64,000 nt of DNA from Trueperella bernardiae (lineage in GTDB: Bacteria; Actinomycetota; Actinomycetes; Actinomycetales; Actinomycetaceae), in the NCBI RefSeq assembly GCF_001469025.1, contig NZ_LNIZ01000004.1, positions 1 through 64,000 on the forward strand, in the 5' to 3' direction. How positions within the stretch are numbered: the first letter of the stretch is position 1; each line of letters starts with the position of its first letter. The translations under genes were made by a program, and so were the position numbers. Shown piece after piece: positions 19,192 to 27,785 of the stretch. Below the pieces are notes generated by a model. The model worked only from the letters and a program-made list of their open reading frames with translations, was not told the DNA's origin and did no database searches.

Positions 19192-19632
19192 TTACTTGGC
19201 AGCCTTGAGCTCGTAGACCTCGGGCTTCTGAGCGGAATGCGGGTGCTCAGCGCCACGGTAGATCTTGAGCTTGCTCAGCTGCTGACGTCCGAGGGTGCCC
19301 TTGGGGAGCATGCCGGCGACAGCCTTGTAGACGGCGCGCTCGGGATTCTCCTCTAGAAGCTCTGCGTACGAGGTAGCCTTCAGCCCGCCCGGGAAACCGG
19401 AGTGGCGGTAGGCCATCTTCTGCGTATGCTTCATACCGGTCAGAGCGACCTTGTCAGCATTGATAACAATGACGAAGTCACCCGTGTCAACGTGCGGAGC
19501 AAAGGTCGGCTTATGCTTCCCACGGAGCAGGGGGGCAACCTGGGCTGCCAGTCGGCCAAGGACAACATCGGTGGCGTCAATGACGTACCACTTCTTCTCG
19601 ATGTCACCGGGCTTCGGTGTAAAAGTGCGCAC
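19192..19632 (-). CDS. rplM: 50S ribosomal protein L13
   Basis: 146 residues, normal for L13, an early-assembly 23S-binding protein. [19 protein letters not shown] and the [19 protein letters not shown] signature are present. The GTG start at 19632 has AAGG upstream. It is first of the rplM-rpsI unit; a small stem-loop (TAGCGG/CCGCTA, 19662-19682) lies in the leader, but a function there is unproven. Confidence 0.97.
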   Translation of the reverse strand: MRTFTPKPGDIEKKWYVIDATDVVLGRLAAQVAPLLRGKHKPTFAPHVDTGDFVIVINADKVALTGMKHTQKMAYRHSGFPGGLKATSYAELLEENPERAVYKAVAGMLPKGTLGRQQLSKLKIYRGAEHPHSAQKPEVYELKAAK

Positions 19633-19815
19633 TTGCGTAGCCTTTTCTATTCATGTTTGGCTAGCGGATGGCTTTGCCGCTATGTGCCAAATGGTCGGAT
19701 TCGCCGCCGTGCCAAGACGAGTGGGAAAAGCATCAGGGCACAACGGTTTTTTATTTTAATCAGCGCGGCTTAGCGGCGTCAAAGGTGCCGCGGGCGGTGT
19801 GGCCAGTTCCACCAC

Positions 19816-20748
19816 CTACGCACCGCCCGCCGGCGGGGTGTGCATGTTGCCCTGCTCGGAGGCCGTGAGTGCGATCTGCCGCAGGACCTTGCACGTGTGG
19901 TCAATGGTATCGGATTGGCGTGACAGGGCTGCGGACACACACAAGACGAGCCGGCGGGTGCCGAGCCCAGTGAGCATCCGCACCTGGACCCCACCCGGGA
20001 GCACCCCCAGCCCGAGTTTGGGGAGCACGGCGATGCCGAGGCCCGCGGCGACCATGTGGAGGGCGACGTCGTAGTCCTCATACACATACTTCCCCGACGG
20101 CGTGAACCCCCACTGGTGGGCCAGGCGCGTGGTGGCGATCCCGGCGGCTGTGTCCGGGTCGACGCCGAGCCAAGTCTCGCTGGCGAACTCGCGCGGATCA
20201 GCCGGCTCAGCATAGGAGGAGGGGTAGACCATGTACCACGGCTCTTGCAGGAGCGGTAGCACGTTGACCCCGCGGGGGCCACGCGGGATCTCCGAGTCAT
20301 ATTCGAGCACGGCGATGTCGGCCCGCCCACGACGCACGGCGGCCAGCGCGGCGTCGGTGGTGGATTCGCGCAGATGGAGGTCGATGCCGGGGGCCATCTC
20401 GGCGAAGAGGTCCAGGTTGGGCAGGACGAGACCACGGATGACGGTCTGGAAGGAGGCGAGGCGGACGATTCCGGTGGGCACCCCCTCGGCTTCGAGCAGC
20501 TCGCGCACAGTGCGATCGAGTTCACTTTCGATGCGTTCGGCACCCGCGACGACGATCTTGCCCGCCTCCGTCAGCACCGCGCCGGAGTGCGTGCGCACGA
20601 GCAGCTCGACCCCGCATTCCCGCTCCAGCTTGCGGATTTGCTGGCTTACCGCCGAGGGCGAGACACGCAGGGCGTCGGCCGCCGCTTGGATGCCACCTTC
20701 CCTCGAGACGGCCAAGAGAACGTCAAGACGTTGCACCGAAATAGCCAT
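19816..20748 (-). CDS. LysR-family transcriptional regulator
   Basis: 310 residues from ATG 20748; a TTG 36 bases upstream is possible. N-terminal winged helix-turn-helix (LDVLLAVSREGGIQAAADAL, SPSAVSQQIRKLERECG) and a LysR substrate-binding domain with IVRLASFQTVIRG and a DIAVLEYD hinge. The effector is not recognisable. Divergent from a small membrane-protein gene with 71 bases between starts, the usual layout for a LysR regulator and its target. Confidence 0.92.
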   Translation of the reverse strand: MAISVQRLDVLLAVSREGGIQAAADALRVSPSAVSQQIRKLERECGVELLVRTHSGAVLTEAGKIVVAGAERIESELDRTVRELLEAEGVPTGIVRLASFQTVIRGLVLPNLDLFAEMAPGIDLHLRESTTDAALAAVRRGRADIAVLEYDSEIPRGPRGVNVLPLLQEPWYMVYPSSYAEPADPREFASETWLGVDPDTAAGIATTRLAHQWGFTPSGKYVYEDYDVALHMVAAGLGIAVLPKLGLGVLPGGVQVRMLTGLGTRRLVLCVSAALSRQSDTIDHTCKVLRQIALTASEQGNMHTPPAGGA

Positions 20749-20819
20749 GAAGTAAAACTTAACCCCAACTCCAGCTAATTTCAATTGTCATTAACCTTCT
20801 GGGCCGTCACTATAGAGCT

Positions 20820-21203
20820 GTGAACGAAACAATGCAGACCATCGCACAGTGTCTTGGATGGATCGGCGCCGCGCTCTACCTCGGCGGGTACTACCTCGTC
20901 TCCACCGGCAAGCTCGCGGCCGATTCACTGCGCTACCAGCTCATGTGCATCAGCTCGGGGCTATTCATGGTCATCCTCGCCTCCGCCACCGGCGCCTGGC
21001 CCTCGGTGTTTTCCAACGCCATGTTCGTTCTCATCGGCTTTTACGTGGTGCTCACCGTCAAGCGCGCCTACCTGCGCCAGCTCATCGCCACCAAGGCCCG
21101 CCGCCCGCGCCGCGAGCCCCTCTACGAGCTGCCCTCCGACGACGCCCACATCACCTTCTCCTACATTGACGAGGTGGTGACCGCCCACGCCCTGGGCAAA
21201 TAG
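20820..21203 (+). CDS. CBU_0592-family small membrane protein
   Basis: 127 residues. Three predicted helices in the first 80 residues with LGWIGAALYLGGYYLVSTGK, SLRYQLMCISSGL and GAWPSVFSNAMFVLIGFY, the pattern of the CBU_0592 family of unknown function. The last 45 residues are a charged cytosolic tail. GTG 20820 or ATG 20832 may be the start. Divergent from the LysR regulator, its most likely controller. A strong bidirectional terminator follows. Confidence 0.75.
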   Translation: MNETMQTIAQCLGWIGAALYLGGYYLVSTGKLAADSLRYQLMCISSGLFMVILASATGAWPSVFSNAMFVLIGFYVVLTVKRAYLRQLIATKARRPRREPLYELPSDDAHITFSYIDEVVTAHALGK

Positions 21204-21235
21204 GGATCAAGTGTGCGATACGGACGATCGCAACG

Positions 21236-21265
21236 AAAAAGCGGCGAGGAACACTCGCCGCTTTT
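21236..21265. terminator. bidirectional intrinsic terminator
   Basis: AAAAAGCGGCGAG, GAACA loop, CTCGCCGCTTTT: an 8-bp GC stem flanked by A- and T-runs, so it works for the CBU_0592-type gene (plus) and mgsA (minus). Confidence 0.9.
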
Positions 21266-21281
21266 GTTTGTTCGCTTTCCC

Positions 21282-21725
21282 TTAGGCCTCGACGATATCG
21301 AGCACCTCGTAGGGATCACGCAGCGCCGGATCGTACATGGCGCGCTCGTAGCCCTCGTTGTAGAACAGGGGGCTGCCGATGATGATGTCCGCAGTCGCGC
21401 GGTTCATCGCCACCGGGATGTTGTACTGGGTGGCCAGGCGCAGGAGCGCCTTGACGTCCGGATCGTGAGGCTGGGCAGCCTCCGGGTCCCAGAAGAAGAA
21501 CATCGCGTCCAGACGATCTTCGACAATGCGGGCGCCGATCTGGGCGTCGCCACCCTTGGGGCCCGACTTGAGGATTTCGACGTCGAGGCCCGTTTCGTTG
21601 CGAATCAGAGTCGCGGTGGTTCCCGTACCACACAGGATGTGCTCCTTCAGCACGGGGAAGTTGTACTGAGCCCACTCGAGGAGCTCCTGCTTCTTGCGGT
21701 CATGTGCGACCAGTGCAATTCTCAT
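21282..21725 (-). CDS. mgsA: methylglyoxal synthase
   Basis: 147 residues, family length. ATG 21725 has a perfect AGGAGGTG ribosome-binding site; a longer frame upstream is rejected. Sequence shows [18 protein letters not shown], the catalytic aspartate region [12 protein letters not shown], and [20 protein letters not shown] with the active-site histidine. It converts DHAP to methylglyoxal and phosphate, an overflow route when phosphate is short. It stands alone, ending at the shared terminator. Confidence 0.95.
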   Translation of the reverse strand: MRIALVAHDRKKQELLEWAQYNFPVLKEHILCGTGTTATLIRNETGLDVEILKSGPKGGDAQIGARIVEDRLDAMFFFWDPEAAQPHDPDVKALLRLATQYNIPVAMNRATADIIIGSPLFYNEGYERAMYDPALRDPYEVLDIVEA

Positions 21726-21798
21726 CTGACACCTCCTAGGATGCCACTCATGCGGCACGTTGCCGCGCTTTCCCACCAGGGATACCCCGGGCAGGACA

Positions 21799-21828
21799 AA
21801 GCCCCTTGGCCATTCGACCAAGGGGCTT
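21799..21828. terminator. 11-bp stem-loop upstream of mgsA
   Basis: AAGCCCCTTGG, 8-base loop, CCAAGGGGCTT. It lies 74 bases before the mgsA start, so it may be a leader structure for mgsA or a terminator for an upstream transcript; which is not clear. Confidence 0.5.
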
Positions 21829-21898
21829 CCTTGCACCTTCCACGCTAGCAGGACCACCAGCCTAGGTGAAGCTGGAAAACTGTGAAGCTAACCTCCAC

Positions 21899-22063
21899 CC
21901 ACACCCAAGACGGGCCCGATCGACCGCTTCCTCAACTTCATCGAGTGGTCGGGCAACCGGTTGCCCGCCACGATCATCATCACCGCCAGCGCGTCGCACA
22001 CCCATAGCCGCCGGCCGGCAGGACTAGCCACCCACTACCGCCCCTCCCTCGCGCGGGGCGCTA
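21899..22063 (+). pseudogene. possible remnant of an AbgT-type transporter gene
   Basis: A frame without a start codon reads PIDRFLNFIEWSGNRLPATI and then loses coherence. The segment resembles the N-terminal amphipathic stretch of AbgT-family (p-aminobenzoyl-glutamate) transporters, D-FLN-IE--GN-LP. Only about 25 residues fit, so this is a tentative call. The rest of the 21726-22060 gap shows no gene. Confidence 0.3.
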
Positions 22064-22903
22064 TCCTCGGTAGCGCCGCGTGAGGGTGGCCTGCTGCCCG
22101 TAGAGCTCGGGTGCGGGGTAGCCGATTTCCTCGAGCGTGAGGGGATGAGGAGCGGCGACTACCACCTCCCCGTTACGCACCGCCTCCTTCAGGCGCGCGG
22201 CCGGCCAGCCCTCGTCGCGGGCCCCACGGCCGACCTCGATGAGGGTTCCCATGAGCGTGCGCACCTGCGAGTGGCAAAACGCGTCAGCCTTGGCATACCC
22301 CACGACCATCCCGCCCGTGCGCTCGAAGCCGAGCTCGAGCAGCGTGCGCACGGTCGACGCCCCCTCGCGCGGCTTGCAGAAGGACAGGAAGTCGTGCTCA
22401 CCGAGCAGGCCCTGCGCCGCCCGGTTCATCGCGTCGACGTCGAGCGGATAGTCGAGCCAGAGCACGTCGCGCCGGCGCGGATCCCAGGCGCCCACCCCGT
22501 CGGCGATCCGGTAGGAGTATCGCCGCCACAGCGCGGAAAAACGAGCGTCGAAGTCCTGCGGGACCGCCCGGGCGTCGCCCACGATGACATCCGTGTAGCC
22601 CGGCGCCCCGCCCGCCCCGCGCGCCGTGATCGCGTTGACCTTCGCCACCAGCGCCTCGCCCGGGGTGCGACTGGAGCGCCCGGGCAGTGCCTCCCAGGCC
22701 GCGGGGGCGACGTCGAGGTGCGCGCATTGTCCGGCGGCGTGGACCCCGGCGTCGGTGCGGCCCGCCACCGTGAGCGCCACATCCTGGCGCAGGATCATCG
22801 CGAGCGCCGACTCGAGTTCGCCCTGGACCGTGCGCAGGCCGGGCTGGGCGGCCCAGCCGTGGAAGCCGGTGCCGTCGTAGGACAGATCGATGCGAATCCT
22901 CAT
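22061..22903 (-). CDS. truA: tRNA pseudouridine(38-40) synthase TruA
   Basis: 280 residues. YDGTGFHGWAAQPGLRTVQGELE and the catalytic-aspartate motif AGRTDAGVHAAGQ (about residues 48-60) are diagnostic, and CHSQVRTLMGTLIEVG near the end is typical. Isomerises U38-40 in tRNA anticodon arms. In many bacteria truA follows rplQ; here a 4.9-kb insertion (ROK kinase, ABC importer, MerR regulator) separates the two. Confidence 0.95.
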   Translation of the reverse strand: MRIRIDLSYDGTGFHGWAAQPGLRTVQGELESALAMILRQDVALTVAGRTDAGVHAAGQCAHLDVAPAAWEALPGRSSRTPGEALVAKVNAITARGAGGAPGYTDVIVGDARAVPQDFDARFSALWRRYSYRIADGVGAWDPRRRDVLWLDYPLDVDAMNRAAQGLLGEHDFLSFCKPREGASTVRTLLELGFERTGGMVVGYAKADAFCHSQVRTLMGTLIEVGRGARDEGWPAARLKEAVRNGEVVVAAPHPLTLEEIGYPAPELYGQQATLTRRYRG

Positions 22904-22976
22904 GCCCCCAGACTACGGGGCCGGGCGGGCCTGTAGAAATTATCGAATGTCTAGACTTTTGCGCTACCGTCTAAGC

Positions 22977-23744
22977 ATGGACGCATCCCAGATTTACACG
23001 CTCGCCGTCGACTGCGGCGGTGGCGGCATCAAGTCCTGCGTCCTGGACGCGGGCGGGTTCCAGCGCAGCGACGTGGTGCGCACCCCGGTCCCCTACCCCT
23101 TCTCCCCCGAGGACCTGCTTCAGGTCATCGAGGCCCAGCTTTCCGAGCTCGGCGCGCCGCACATCGACCGCATGACGCTTGGCATGCCCGGCATGATCCG
23201 CCACGGCGTGGTGGCCTACACCCCGCACTACATCCGCCGCGCCGGCCCCCACACGCGCATCCTGCCCAACCTCGAGCACGCCTGGAACGGGCAGGACATG
23301 CAAACCGCGCTCGAGGCGCGCTTCGGCGTGCCCGCGCTCGTACTCAATGACGCCGAGGTTGCCGCCGCGGGGATCGTGTCCGGCAAGGGGCTCGAACTCG
23401 TGCTGACCCTCGGCACCGGTCTCGGCTCGGCCTTCCTCGACAACGGCCGCCTCGCACCCCATCTCGAAATCTCACACGCCACCGTGCGCTGGGGACTCAC
23501 CTTCGACGACATCCTCGGCGAACACGAGCGCGTCCGCCTCGGCGATTCGGCCTGGTCGCGCCGCGTGGCCAAGGCCGTGGAGACCCTGTGGCCCGTCTTC
23601 CGCTGGGACTCGTTGTATATCGGCGGGGGCAACGCCGCGCGCGTGACCGACTCCGTGCGCGCCCGCATGCCGCAGGCGAACTGGGTGCCCAACATGGCCG
23701 GGATGGCCGGGGGCGTGCGCGCCTGGTCGATGGTCGGCAGGTAG
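22977..23744 (+). CDS. ROK-family sugar kinase, polyphosphate-glucokinase-like
   Basis: 255 residues from ATG 22977. TLAVDCGGGGIKSCVLDAGG is the ASKHA phosphate-1 motif; LTLGTGLGSAFLDNG and YIGGGNA are the later nucleotide loops. Short ROK proteins of this form in Actinobacteria are polyphosphate/ATP glucokinases or relatives. The canonical ROK zinc CxCGxxGC motif is absent, as in PpgK-like members. TACCGT lies six bases before the ATG and no ribosome-binding site is seen, so a leaderless mRNA is likely. Substrate remains uncertain. Confidence 0.8.
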   Translation: MDASQIYTLAVDCGGGGIKSCVLDAGGFQRSDVVRTPVPYPFSPEDLLQVIEAQLSELGAPHIDRMTLGMPGMIRHGVVAYTPHYIRRAGPHTRILPNLEHAWNGQDMQTALEARFGVPALVLNDAEVAAAGIVSGKGLELVLTLGTGLGSAFLDNGRLAPHLEISHATVRWGLTFDDILGEHERVRLGDSAWSRRVAKAVETLWPVFRWDSLYIGGGNAARVTDSVRARMPQANWVPNMAGMAGGVRAWSMVGR

Positions 23745-23843
23745 CCAGGCGCCATCGCGAGACCGCGTACCCGCGAAAGCCGCGCGACGGCGTCGTGAAC
23801 CCTCCGAAGCGCAAGTACTGTGGGCGACCACACCATGGAACAG

Positions 23844-23874
23844 TTGCATACTTATTCGCTCCAACGCATATACT
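23844..23874 (+). promoter_or_regulatory. candidate promoter of the amino-acid ABC operon
   Basis: TTGCAT (23844-23849) and TATACT (23869-23874), 19 bases apart, 45 bases before the start codon. The spacer is long. A 7-bp hairpin (GTGCGCC/GGCGCAC, 23880-23898) lies in the leader. Confidence 0.4.
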
Positions 23875-23918
23875 TGTGAGTGCGCCACGCAGGCGCACCC
23901 ACGTTCTACGGAGGAATC

Positions 23919-24818
23919 ATGAAGCGCACGATCTCGGCCATCGCAGCCGCCACCCTTGCACTCACGCTCGCGGCCTGCTCCAACGACGACGTCAACGCAA
24001 GCGACGCCACGAGCGAGGGTATGCTCGCCGCCGACCTGTCCGGCATCACCAAGGACGACAAGATCGCCGCCATGGTCCCCGAGGCGATCGCCGCCGACGG
24101 CAAGCTGGTGGTCGGCACCAACATCTTCTTTGCCCCCGCCGAGTTCTACGCCCCCGACGGCGTCACCCCGCTCGGCTACGACATCGACATGGGCAACGCG
24201 ATCGGCAAGGTCTTTGGACTCGACGTCGAATTCCAGCAAGCCGAATTCGCCGCGATCATCCCCGGCATCGGCACCCGCTACGAGATCGGCATCGCGAACT
24301 TCACCATCAACGCCGACCGCCAAGACGTGGTCGACATGATCAAATACCTCCAGGCCGGCTCGTCCTGGGCCGTGCCCGCCGGCAACCCCAACGGCTTTGA
24401 CCAGACCCAGCCGTGCGGCAAAGTGGTGGGCGTCCAGACCGGCACCTACCAGGAAGAAGTCCTCGCCGACATGAACGAGGGCCAGTGCAAGGACGACCCG
24501 ATCCAGATCCAGTCCTTGTCCGAACAGTCCGCCGTCACCCTGCGCGTGGCCTCGGGCCAGGTGGACGCCATGTACACCGACTCCCCCGTGGCCGACTACG
24601 CCATTTCCCTCAACGAGGGCAAGATCGAGCGCATCGGCGAGGTCGAGGACTCCGCCTCGTACGGCATCGTCACCCCCAAGGACAGCGCCGAGCTCACCGC
24701 CGCCATCCAGGCCGCACTCCAAAAGCTCATGGACGACGGCCAGCTCAAGGCCATCTTCGACACCTGGGGCATCTCCGAGGGCGTAGCCGACCAGGCCGTG
24801 CTCAACCCCGCCTCCTAA
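23919..24818 (+). CDS. amino-acid ABC transporter substrate-binding lipoprotein
   Basis: 299 residues. Lipoprotein signal MKRTISAIAAATLALTLAAC with lipobox cysteine at about 20. Family-3 solute-binding fold: LVVGTNIFFAPAEFY, GYDIDMGNAIGKVFG, AIIPGIGTRYEIGIAN and VVGVQTGTYQEE. GGAGG precedes the ATG. First gene of a three-gene operon for a polar amino acid; the ligand is unknown. A hairpin after the stop separates it from the permease gene, which usually raises the binding-protein yield. Confidence 0.93.
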   Translation: MKRTISAIAAATLALTLAACSNDDVNASDATSEGMLAADLSGITKDDKIAAMVPEAIAADGKLVVGTNIFFAPAEFYAPDGVTPLGYDIDMGNAIGKVFGLDVEFQQAEFAAIIPGIGTRYEIGIANFTINADRQDVVDMIKYLQAGSSWAVPAGNPNGFDQTQPCGKVVGVQTGTYQEEVLADMNEGQCKDDPIQIQSLSEQSAVTLRVASGQVDAMYTDSPVADYAISLNEGKIERIGEVEDSASYGIVTPKDSAELTAAIQAALQKLMDDGQLKAIFDTWGISEGVADQAVLNPAS

Positions 24819-24826
24819 TCGCGCAA

Positions 24827-24858
24827 CCCCGGGTCGGCGGCTTGGTTGCCGCCCGGGG
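24827..24858 (+). terminator. intercistronic hairpin between binding-protein and permease genes
   Basis: CCCCG…GGCGGC, TTGGTT loop, GCCGCC…CGGGG with a small bulge, nine bases past the stop. No T-run. Likely a partial terminator or mRNA stabiliser that sets the ratio of binding protein to membrane parts. Confidence 0.5.
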
Positions 24859-24897
24859 CCTTTGCCCACCCCTCCCGTGGTCCTCAGAAAGCACACC

Positions 24898-25875
24898 ATG
24901 CACGACAACATCGAAATCATCGACGCCGTCCCCGTCCGGCACTGGGGGCGCATCGTCTCCGCCGTCGTCGTGGGCATCTTCGCCCTCATGATCATCAACG
25001 TGCTCATCACCAACCCCAACTGGCACTGGGACGTGGTGTGGGCCAACCTCTTCCGCCCCGAAGTCATCAGGGCGGTGGGCTGGACCCTCGCACTCACCGT
25101 GGGGGCCATGGTGCTTGGCATCATCCTTGCCGTCACCATGGCCGTCATGCGCCGCTCCCAAAACCCCGTGCTGCGCTGGGTGGCGATGGCCTACATCTGG
25201 TTCTTCCGCGGCACCCCGATCTACACCCAGCTCATCTTCTGGGGTCTCATCGGCACCCTGTTCACCACGATTACCGTGGGCATCCCATGGACGGACATCA
25301 ACTTCTTCACCCTCAACCCCAACCGGCTAGTCCCCGGCGACCTCCAGCGCACGATGTTCATTTACGCCGTGCTCGGGCTCGGCCTCAACGAGGGCGCCTA
25401 CCTGTCCGAGATCGTCCGCTCCGGCCTCAACTCTGTCGACGCCGGCCAGGAGGAGGCCGCCAAAGCGCTCGGCATGTCGCGCGGCCAGGTGCTGCGCCGG
25501 ATCGTGTTCCCGCAGGCCATGCGCGTCATCATCCCGCCCACCGGCAACGAGACGATCTCCATGCTCAAGACCACCTCGCTCGTCTCCGCCGTCCCCTTCA
25601 CCCTCGACCTTACCTACGTCACCAACGCCCTCGGCTTCGCCTCCCTGCGCCAAATCCCGTGGCTGCTCATCGCCGTCATCTGGTATCTCGCCATCACCTC
25701 TATCCTCATGGTCGGCCAGCACTACATCGAGGCCTACTACGGCCGCGGGGTCAAGGACGGCGACGTCGACCGGCTCTCCCGGCGCGCAAAGGCCAAGCAA
25801 CGCCGCTCGCGCCAGGCCGCGATCAACGCCGCCGGCACCACGGTTGACAACCCGATGATCGAATACACGCCCTAA
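24898..25875 (+). CDS. amino-acid ABC transporter permease (HisM/GlnP type)
   Basis: 325 residues. An N-terminal helix then the BPD_transp_1 core with [27 protein letters not shown] and the EAA-loop segment [20 protein letters not shown], followed by [16 protein letters not shown]. One extra loop of about 25 residues sits between the second and third core helices. ATG 24898 is used; a longer frame lacks family support. A single permease gene implies a homodimeric channel. Confidence 0.93.
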   Translation: MHDNIEIIDAVPVRHWGRIVSAVVVGIFALMIINVLITNPNWHWDVVWANLFRPEVIRAVGWTLALTVGAMVLGIILAVTMAVMRRSQNPVLRWVAMAYIWFFRGTPIYTQLIFWGLIGTLFTTITVGIPWTDINFFTLNPNRLVPGDLQRTMFIYAVLGLGLNEGAYLSEIVRSGLNSVDAGQEEAAKALGMSRGQVLRRIVFPQAMRVIIPPTGNETISMLKTTSLVSAVPFTLDLTYVTNALGFASLRQIPWLLIAVIWYLAITSILMVGQHYIEAYYGRGVKDGDVDRLSRRAKAKQRRSRQAAINAAGTTVDNPMIEYTP

Positions 25876-25919
25876 GGCGCGCCGCCCTGCTAACTGAGAC
25901 TTTGGGAAAAGAGAACGCT

Positions 25920-26678
<759 letters not shown>

Positions 26679-26714
26679 CGCGCACTGTGCCGCCCCGCCT
26701 TCCTACGCGAGTAC

Positions 26715-26795
26715 GTGGCGATCCTGGTCAAGTTCAAGTGGGTACTCATCGGGATGACCGGCGCATTCGGACTGTTCCTGTTCATCACACTCTAA
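26715..26795 (+). CDS. possible 26-residue membrane peptide
   Basis: A GTG frame reads with a VKFKW basic-aromatic start, then a hydrophobic stretch (VLIGMTGAFGLFLFITL) and TAA. It could be a tiny membrane protein or the 3' remnant of a transporter gene, since the open frame continues upstream of the GTG. No clear ribosome-binding site. It lies between the ABC operon and the merR promoter. Confidence 0.3.
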   Translation: MAILVKFKWVLIGMTGAFGLFLFITL

Positions 26796-26802
26796 GTCTC
26801 CC

Positions 26803-26833
26803 TTGACCCTCACGCCGCGTCAGGAACCATGAT
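26803..26833 (+). promoter_or_regulatory. MerR-type promoter with operator, leaderless start
   Basis: TTGACC (26803-26808) and CATGAT (26828-26833) are 19 bases apart, the long spacer typical of MerR-controlled promoters. An interrupted dyad CCTcACGCcGCGTcAGG (26808-26824) lies inside the spacer. The regulator ATG at 26840 begins six bases after the -10, so transcription probably starts at the start codon. Confidence 0.7.
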
Positions 26834-26839
26834 CGAGAT

Positions 26840-27616
26840 ATGAGAACAGTTGGTGACGTAGCCCAGCTCCTGGGAATCTCGGTACGAACGCTCCACTATT
26901 GGGAGGAGCGCGGGCTCGTGGTTCCCGAGCGCACCTGGTCCGACTACCGCCTCTACTCCGACACCGACATCGCCCGTCTCCAGCAGGTCATGGCCTACCG
27001 AGCCACTGGCATGAGCCTTGACGCGATCCGAGATCTGCTCGCCGGGCCGGGTACCGGCGTCGACCACCTACGCCGCCAGCGCCAGCTTCTCATGGAAAAA
27101 CAGGGCGAACTGACACGCATGATCGACGCCCTCGACTACCTTCTGGAGGATGCCATGAACAATCACGAACTTAGCGTCGACGAGGTCGCCGCAATCCTGG
27201 GCGAGGCCAACTTCCCCGCCTACCAGGCCGAAGCCGAGGAGGCCTACGGCGAAACATCTGACTGGGAGATCTCAGCCAAGCGCCAAGCCCGCATGACCAA
27301 GGCCGACTGGGAGAGGGTGGCCAGGTGCCAGCACGACGTCGAAACCCGGCTCGCCCAGGCCGTGCAGGCCGGCGTCGTCCCCGGCTCTGAGGAGGCAAAC
27401 GCCCTTGCCGAGGAGCATCGGGCACTTCTATCCGAGGGCTTCTTCCCCGTCACACACGCCAAACACGTCATCCTTGGGCGTGGCTATGTCGCTGACCGGC
27501 GCTTCCGCGCCCACTACGACGACGTCGCCCCCGGGCTCACCCACTGGCTCCACCAGGTGATCGACGCCAACGCGGCAGCCCACGGTGTCGACCTCGAGCG
27601 GGTCGAGTGGGTCTGA
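26840..27616 (+). CDS. MerR-family regulator with TipAS-type C-terminal domain
   Basis: 258 residues. N-terminal MerR helix-turn-helix (VGDVAQLLGISVRTLHYWEERGL, residues about 4-27, then DYRLYSDTDIARLQ) and a dimerising coiled coil to about 115. The C-terminal TipAS antibiotic-recognition domain has the pattern EAEEAYGETSDW..S..R....TKADWERV and ...HYDDVAPGLTHWL. TipA of Streptomyces lividans binds thiopeptides and activates its own promoter. The same autoregulatory layout is visible here. No other target lies downstream in the same direction. Confidence 0.9.
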   Translation: MRTVGDVAQLLGISVRTLHYWEERGLVVPERTWSDYRLYSDTDIARLQQVMAYRATGMSLDAIRDLLAGPGTGVDHLRRQRQLLMEKQGELTRMIDALDYLLEDAMNNHELSVDEVAAILGEANFPAYQAEAEEAYGETSDWEISAKRQARMTKADWERVARCQHDVETRLAQAVQAGVVPGSEEANALAEEHRALLSEGFFPVTHAKHVILGRGYVADRRFRAHYDDVAPGLTHWLHQVIDANAAAHGVDLERVEWV

Positions 27617-27644
27617 ATTCAAGCGACGTCAGGCTCGACCCACT
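27606..27644 (+). terminator. possible terminator at the 3' end of the merR gene
   Basis: AGTGGGTC overlaps the last codons of merR and pairs with GACCCACT at 27637-27644, followed by AAAAACTTTT. The 23-base loop makes it a modest candidate. Confidence 0.4.
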
Positions 27645-27653
27645 AAAAACTTT

Positions 27654-27707
27654 TGGACGATTCCGGGGAGATCTTCGTATATGAGGAGATCACCCCGGAA
27701 TCGTCCA
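27654..27707. repeat. 15-bp perfect inverted repeat with 24-base spacer
   Basis: TGGACGATTCCGGGG and CCCCGGAATCGTCCA, with AT-rich GAGATCTTC…GAGGAGATC between, which can extend the stem. It lies between convergent merR and rplQ. It may be a terminator or a small mobile-type repeat; copies elsewhere cannot be checked here. Confidence 0.6.
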
Positions 27708-27743
27708 GTTCATTTAAATCGGTCCGAACCGCACCCGTGATAC

Positions 27744-27773
27744 AACGATGCCCGGCTTATGCCGGGCATCGTT
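27744..27773. terminator. terminator hairpin after rplQ
   Basis: AACGATGCCCGGC, TTAT loop, GCCGGGCATCGTT: a 13-bp perfect stem 12 bases past the rplQ stop. The T-run is short. Confidence 0.75.
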
Positions 27774-27785
27774 CATGCGAGCTTC

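Noticed and set aside
19662-19682. L13-type autoregulatory leader before rplM
   Set aside because: The stem is only six base pairs with a 9-base loop and no matching rRNA-like motif was visible; too weak to call.
23472-25148. 558-codon minus-strand open frame
   Set aside because: Antisense to the ROK kinase, binding protein and permease genes; no domain and no operon logic.
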